Shown here piece after piece: positions 58,931 to 64,000 of a stretch of DNA of 64,000 nt. The DNA is taken from the NCBI GenBank assembly GCA_008973525.1, contig WACJ01000009.1, positions 682,001-746,000 of the forward strand. The letters run 5' to 3'. Under the pieces are notes generated by a model. The model worked only from the letters and a program-made list of their open reading frames with translations. It was not told where the DNA came from and ran no database searches. This DNA comes from Stenopsyche tienmushanensis (taxonomy: Eukaryota > Arthropoda > Insecta > Trichoptera > Stenopsychidae). The stretch's first letter is position 1, and every line of letters begins with the position of its first letter. The translations under genes were made by a program, and so were the position numbers.

Positions 58931-61464
58931 TATAATACTGTGATTCTGATGCAACACGAACATTTAGAATTTTTCAGTAGCAATGATGACTCAAATCTTC
59001 AATCAAATACATCTCCTCATGCTAACATTCCTATAGATTTTAATCTTATTTTTTTCTCTTAAAAACACTCAGTACAGTATTAAAACACTGCCAAAATATT
59101 TAGACAAAATAAATACAGCTGGAGAAGTGATATTGGGGTGAAATTTGTACCATGCGTTGTTTGAGCTTGGCAAACGATGGCTCAAAATGACTGAGGGCGA
59201 AATTCAGTTCAATAAAACTGTAATGTACCAAAGACGTTTAAATATTGACTGGAAAACATACAAAGATAATACATTTATCATTATATGTCGAAAATGTTGT
59301 ATTTACCATGAAATACAATCCATGTTCAGCGCTCAACATTGTATTAATTCATTTGGAATGCGAATAAATTTGAATATGGATGTAGCTGTCTTAAATGCTA
59401 GGTTCGGATTTATCACACATCTTACAATTAATGCTTGATTTTTGTGGATATTTTATAATATCGTTTATCTGATATTTTGAGCAAATATGTAAATTTAGAA
59501 AATTGAGTCTATGATTTTCTTGTTGAATATTTCATTCGGTTTTTAATGGTGATTTATTTAAATAATATAGGATTTTATGCGATATTTCAACGCAATATTC
59601 CTGTTATTTTGGATGTATTTAAGGGAAATCGTAATATTTCGAATTAATATAAGGGTCATTCTGTACAAGCCCTTGACGTTCTTTATTAAATGTACGCGTT
59701 TAATTAATTTGAGTTTATTTGTCATAAAACCGTGTGTCAAGCGTATACCTTGTGACCTTTATTTGTGGTTTATTATGATGAAAACGTTATAAAAAAGTAT
59801 GAAATATAACATATTATTACTCTTAGCGGCGATTGTATATAAAATGTTGCAAATAAGACACACAAACGACATTTCTCCCTTTTAAATGCCATGAACATTG
59901 AATACGCCAAGGGCGCACAAACTTTACAGGATAATAAAACTTAGAGGAATTTGTATGCGAATGCTTGAGTTTAAAGTGAAGCATATTTTCCGAAGGTCGA
60001 TGGGGTAGAGCGTTAAATTTTGATTTGCCGACCGCCCAAAAAATGAGACCCGTGGGCGCTTATTTGCATTGCGCCATTAGCCATCCCCATTAATAGAATA
60101 TTCTTCAATCAATTTCAATCAATCTGTCAAATCGAAATAAAGCCAATCGCAACAATTTAATAATAGACCTAATTGCCATACCCATCACGCTTCCTTTCTC
60201 TTCCGGATGAATATATCATTTATGCCGGAATACCGCAAAATAAACTTTTTTTTACTGCGAGCGAATAAAAGTTTTCCTTTCGAGGGTCGGATGAATGCCG
60301 GAAAAAAAAGAAAACTCAAAAGGATCTTAAAAGTAAACTTCAACAAAATTAACATCACATTTTTGCCGAGAAGAATTCGAAATGCGGTGCATATTTAAAA
60401 GATACAGTTCCACGGCTTTGGGCCGCTAAAACACAAAAAGCTGCTAAATCTGGGTTAATGAATCTTTTGTAGTGTATGCAGTTATTTAAAAGATCAAATC
60501 GACGTTTGAAACACATTTAAAATCCTTTTAATTTACCCTACACAAGTATGCCTAACATCAAACATTTAACAAATACGATTAATTTACCATCACGTAGTCG
60601 CTTGGGGGTAACATTTGACCCATAAATACGATACATTTACACACATTAAATGTATTAATATTAATGTCGAACAATGAGATAATTTATATAAGAAAAATCA
60701 TAAGCCTTTTTATTGACATGCTTCTGGAAGTTTAAAATAACGAGAGCAAAAATTATGATTTTTTGATAATAAATCCGCAACATCACCATCGCATTGTTAA
60801 TCATTTTTTCTTCAGTAAACAAAAATCAACCAGATGAAATTCCTAGATTATATTAGTCTCTCTTTTTAATTATATGATTCATAAATATATGAATCGACTC
60901 AAACGCGATACGTTAATTTTCGTAGAATATTACTCAAATTAAGGTGTATGATACACACAAATCTTCCCAGTATTGTCTACAGCCATGAAATTTCCATTTA
61001 TTTTATATTAACCTACAATCCAAATCGTGCCAGTGATATTATGATTAATTAAAACCTTCAATTTGTATTTTCCATGTTTTCCCGGAAACAATTATTATAT
61101 TAAAGCAAAGGACCATTGTAATTACACCTCCATATGTATATTTAAGCATCAAATATGCACACCCGGGTATGTTCCCGACTTGTGATCTACCCACAAGTTT
61201 ATTATTTTAATTCACCCTATATGTTACGATCAACCTACGCTAAATTATTTGGTAAAAATAATAAATTCATCCAGGATTATTTTAATATATCGTTGGCATC
61301 GAAATTAACGTCGGGAACAACGTGACAAAACGACTGAATGATGGATATTGGATAGTTAAACTATTTTAATAATGGTTGTATTATAAAATCGTTTTATTTG
61401 GGGAGTTGTTTAAATACTTTAAAAAAAAGCCAAAAATATTCGTATAACACCATCAATTTGACTG
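58931..61464. other. no gene recognised; GC-balanced block
   Basis: Block 59930-60430 has higher GC (GGTCGATGGGGTAGAGCG, GTGGGCGCTTATTTGCATTG) and may be conserved non-coding DNA. Open frames at 59145-59438 and 60207-60398 have no recognisable motif. Confidence 0.35.
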
Positions 61465-61977
61465 ATAAAACTCCTTTCTGCTGATACACGGACTAAAACT
61501 CACAAAATTCCCGATTTCCCGACGAATTATTTATTTCCGTCGCTCCAGATGAATACTTGTATACTATAATACTTCTATGTGATTCGTAATTTCATTACAG
61601 AGGAATACAAAATTTTTGAACCCCGTATCTATTATATTTCATATCGATATTCCCATTATTATAGTCGAGGTGTAGTAAATACATCATCGGTAGGGAAAGG
61701 TTAATATAACAATTTGAAAAATATATATGTATACATAGATTAGACAGTTACTGCCCCTGGGCGTCGCCTAAGCTCGTCAATTGGTAGTTACGCCACTGTT
61801 TTCAAGCGTTCAGATTTTGGCGGAAATGTCTCGATTTAGTAGCCTTCATGGTGCTAGTGTGGTGTATGATTTCTGTTAGATAAAAAATTCAATCCCGAAT
61901 TTTTCGGGATTACGTGTACTAATCCTGGGTTTCATGAGCACCTAAAAATATCCGGGATCTCGGGATTGGATTCCCTT
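61465..61977 (-). repeat. dispersed repeat, copy B; probable hAT 5' region
   Basis: The partner of 23036-23536 in the same orientation, with high similarity along the whole length and only small indels. The outer end on the minus strand reads AGGGAATCCAATCCCGAGAT, then CCCGG, close to the TAGGGATTCCAACCCGG ends of the hAT at 48440. An internal CAGTGGCGTAACTA (complement of 61785-61798) resembles the CAG..CGTAACTA ends of the MITE at 58010, hinting at an older nested insertion. No transposase remains on the left side. Confidence 0.7.
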
Positions 61978-64000
61978 GCTAGGACTTGTTAGGTTAGTAT
62001 AGATGCACTTAAATTTGATTTAACTAATATAGGTCTTATTTTGTTTAGGTTGTTAATATACAAGTGTTTTGCACATTGACCGATAATTATTTTTTTTGGG
62101 GATTAGGAGGGTTTATATAATATATTTCTTTTATTAAAAATGTTTTTATTAAATTGATTTACAAAATTTGTTAAAAATTGACCTTCTTTGCTTCGTATGT
62201 ACGCACGATATCCTCTTTTCTAATTTAACTGTAGTTGTCTGAAGTAGAATTTCCTCTTTCATTTTTGCAAAGGCGGGGATTATTCTTTCAATTAGGATTT
62301 CTTTTGTGGACATTTTTGTCATGTAAATTAATTATTTTGCACGTGAAAATAGTTTTATTTGAAATTTGGAAAAAATCTGTTTTGTCTTAAAAAATTGCAA
62401 TTTGCTTATAGAATTTCAAGTTCATGTAATTGTGCATGCAAAATAATAATTGTAAAGGAAGTTTAAGCCAAAGTTTATAGGAGTTTAAAATACTTTGTAT
62501 TGTTTAAACCTTTTTAAGCATATTTGCTAAATTTAATATCACCAATATAATTTAATTATTATAAAAACGTCAAATATACCATCTTCATTCCAGACAGACA
62601 AAAATATAAGGGTTGGTTTTATAGATGTCATTATATAAGGGTTTAGGCTTCTGGATGATTCACAACTCGAGTCCACAAAAAGTGCACTGATTCGAGGAAT
62701 TACTAGCGGTGGAGTACATTTCCTACGGTTCATAACGTGGTAAAAGTATATACACATTCCGAGAGGATATTTTTATAGGACGTCGTAAAAGGATTTACTT
62801 TCGTAAATCTCAGGTGCAACTCGGAAAATATACGTCCTTATAAACCATTTAGTCCTCTGCAGAAATAAATCAACCGTACCGAATTTCATCCCCTTTATTT
62901 ACTATATTTCCGTTTACTCCTCAGTCGCTCAGTATTAACACCGATACCGAAGCCAACAATTGAACTTTAAAATCGAACAACATGATACTGTTTATAGGTA
63001 ACAAGATTATTTGTTGCTCGTCAGTCTTCGACGTTAGCGTGGCGTAACCGATCTCGCAAATATCATTTCAATATCAGGAAATAAAATTCAAAGGTACACA
63101 TTTGTACAAAAGATGTCTTGTACAATAATGGTTCACAATATTCTATTATTCGAGCCATGGAATAATATGGGAATTTCGCTGTTTCGAAACAAGGAGTTTC
63201 GGTCATTGTCTTCAGGCTCAATTGTTATTTTCACCTTTTGTCGATCTCATTTAAATTTAGGATCTACCTGGTTAAATTGAACGTACGCCACATTAATAAT
63301 AGAAAACTGTTAATATAGAATTCTAGGATAATTAAAAATAATACAGGATACACTAGAAAAATACAACATTATATTTTCAGTCATAAAGTTGTTGTAAAAT
63401 CGTTTTCGAAATATTTTTATTAGTATCAATAATTCATTGTATATTGTATACATATATGTTTTAATCAAATTATTCATTTTGTTAATCGCTTTGAAGCGTG
63501 ACCGTACAGTAACAATACATATCATTAATTAATTATCGTTTAATTAATTGTTTTTCTTCCTAAATAATGGATTATTAGCAAAAACTTAATAATAAAGTAT
63601 ATATCATATGGCATAGTGTTTAACTATGTAGATATTAGCATTCGATCTATATTAATATTTTAAGCTAGGATGATTGTTACCATACGATCACGCAGCATAA
63701 AATGCTTCATGAAAACTTAACTCTAAGCCGATGCGTATAATATTTGATATTTTTATCAAATTGGCTTCATTATTCTCATTTGTCAATCATATAAACTTAG
63801 CATAGATTAACTTTGGTCATTATTTTTTTTCAACATGCCTTTTTTCGTGATATCAAACGGCTCACCACTTGTCAAAAATTACTAGACTTTTTAGTTAAAC
63901 TTTCATATGTACATCATTTTCTTTCATATGTACCCCAAAAAAAAAAAATTATTTACGCAAAAACCTTAAAACATTAGCTTAGTTGACTAGATAATATTAT
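61978..64000. other. no gene recognised
   Basis: AT-rich with a balanced patch at 62570-63080. Short open frames only. Confidence 0.4.

Noticed and set aside
1..64000. CRISPR arrays, operons, bacterial promoters or terminators
   Set aside because: No regularly spaced repeats or bacterial gene organisation; the sequence is animal nuclear DNA with spliced exon signals and eukaryotic transposons.

Overview
The window looks like AT-rich insect nuclear DNA. It has no operons, rRNA or tRNA genes that I can see. Almost everything recognisable is transposon remnant, apart from one well-supported spliced exon (13055-13263, + strand). That exon encodes the end of an immunoglobulin domain of the sidestep type, the neuronal receptor family that partners with Beat proteins in insects. 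Its acceptor and GTAAGT donor are both visible. No neighbouring exon was found, so most of the window is probably intron or intergenic sequence around a long-intron neural adhesion gene. The order of insect is not resolved.

Layout. 1-4424: two practically identical Helitrons on the - strand, joined head to tail with no base between them (CTAG of one abuts TC of the next). Both carry a broken PIF1-like helicase fragment and no Rep domain. 4425-5000: fragments of other Helitron-type 5' ends. 6077-7349: a mariner with TA target duplications and a dead transposase. 8081-10620: balanced-composition blocks plus a second Helitron-type element. 13055-13263: the sidestep-like exon. 18342-19498: a second mariner, - strand. 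22561-24010: a jockey-type reverse transcriptase broken by a hAT element. 29534-30220: a TA-flanked element rich in TTATGCG. 31534-32730: a Tc1-like remnant. 33360-33528: an RTE-like reverse transcriptase scrap. 38125-38505: a GC-rich island. 40315-40515: a mariner 3' scrap. 41535-42450: a TTAA-flanked element with a large internal foldback. 48440-49602: a hAT with exact 8-bp target duplications, followed by another mariner scrap. 54853-55259: an inverted-repeat element. 57801-58930: a mariner interrupted by a 561-bp hAT-type MITE with a perfect 8-bp target duplication. 61465-61977: a second copy of a roughly 510-bp repeat also present at 23036-23536.

No gene pathway can be reconstructed. The notable biology is transposition: the Helitron dimer and several nested insertions whose order of arrival can be read from the junctions. 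Transposase and helicase frames are nearly all broken, so any mobility would need enzymes supplied from elsewhere. The near-identity of the two Helitrons shows that such a supply was recent. All family assignments come from motif recognition by eye, and no alignment or database search was run.
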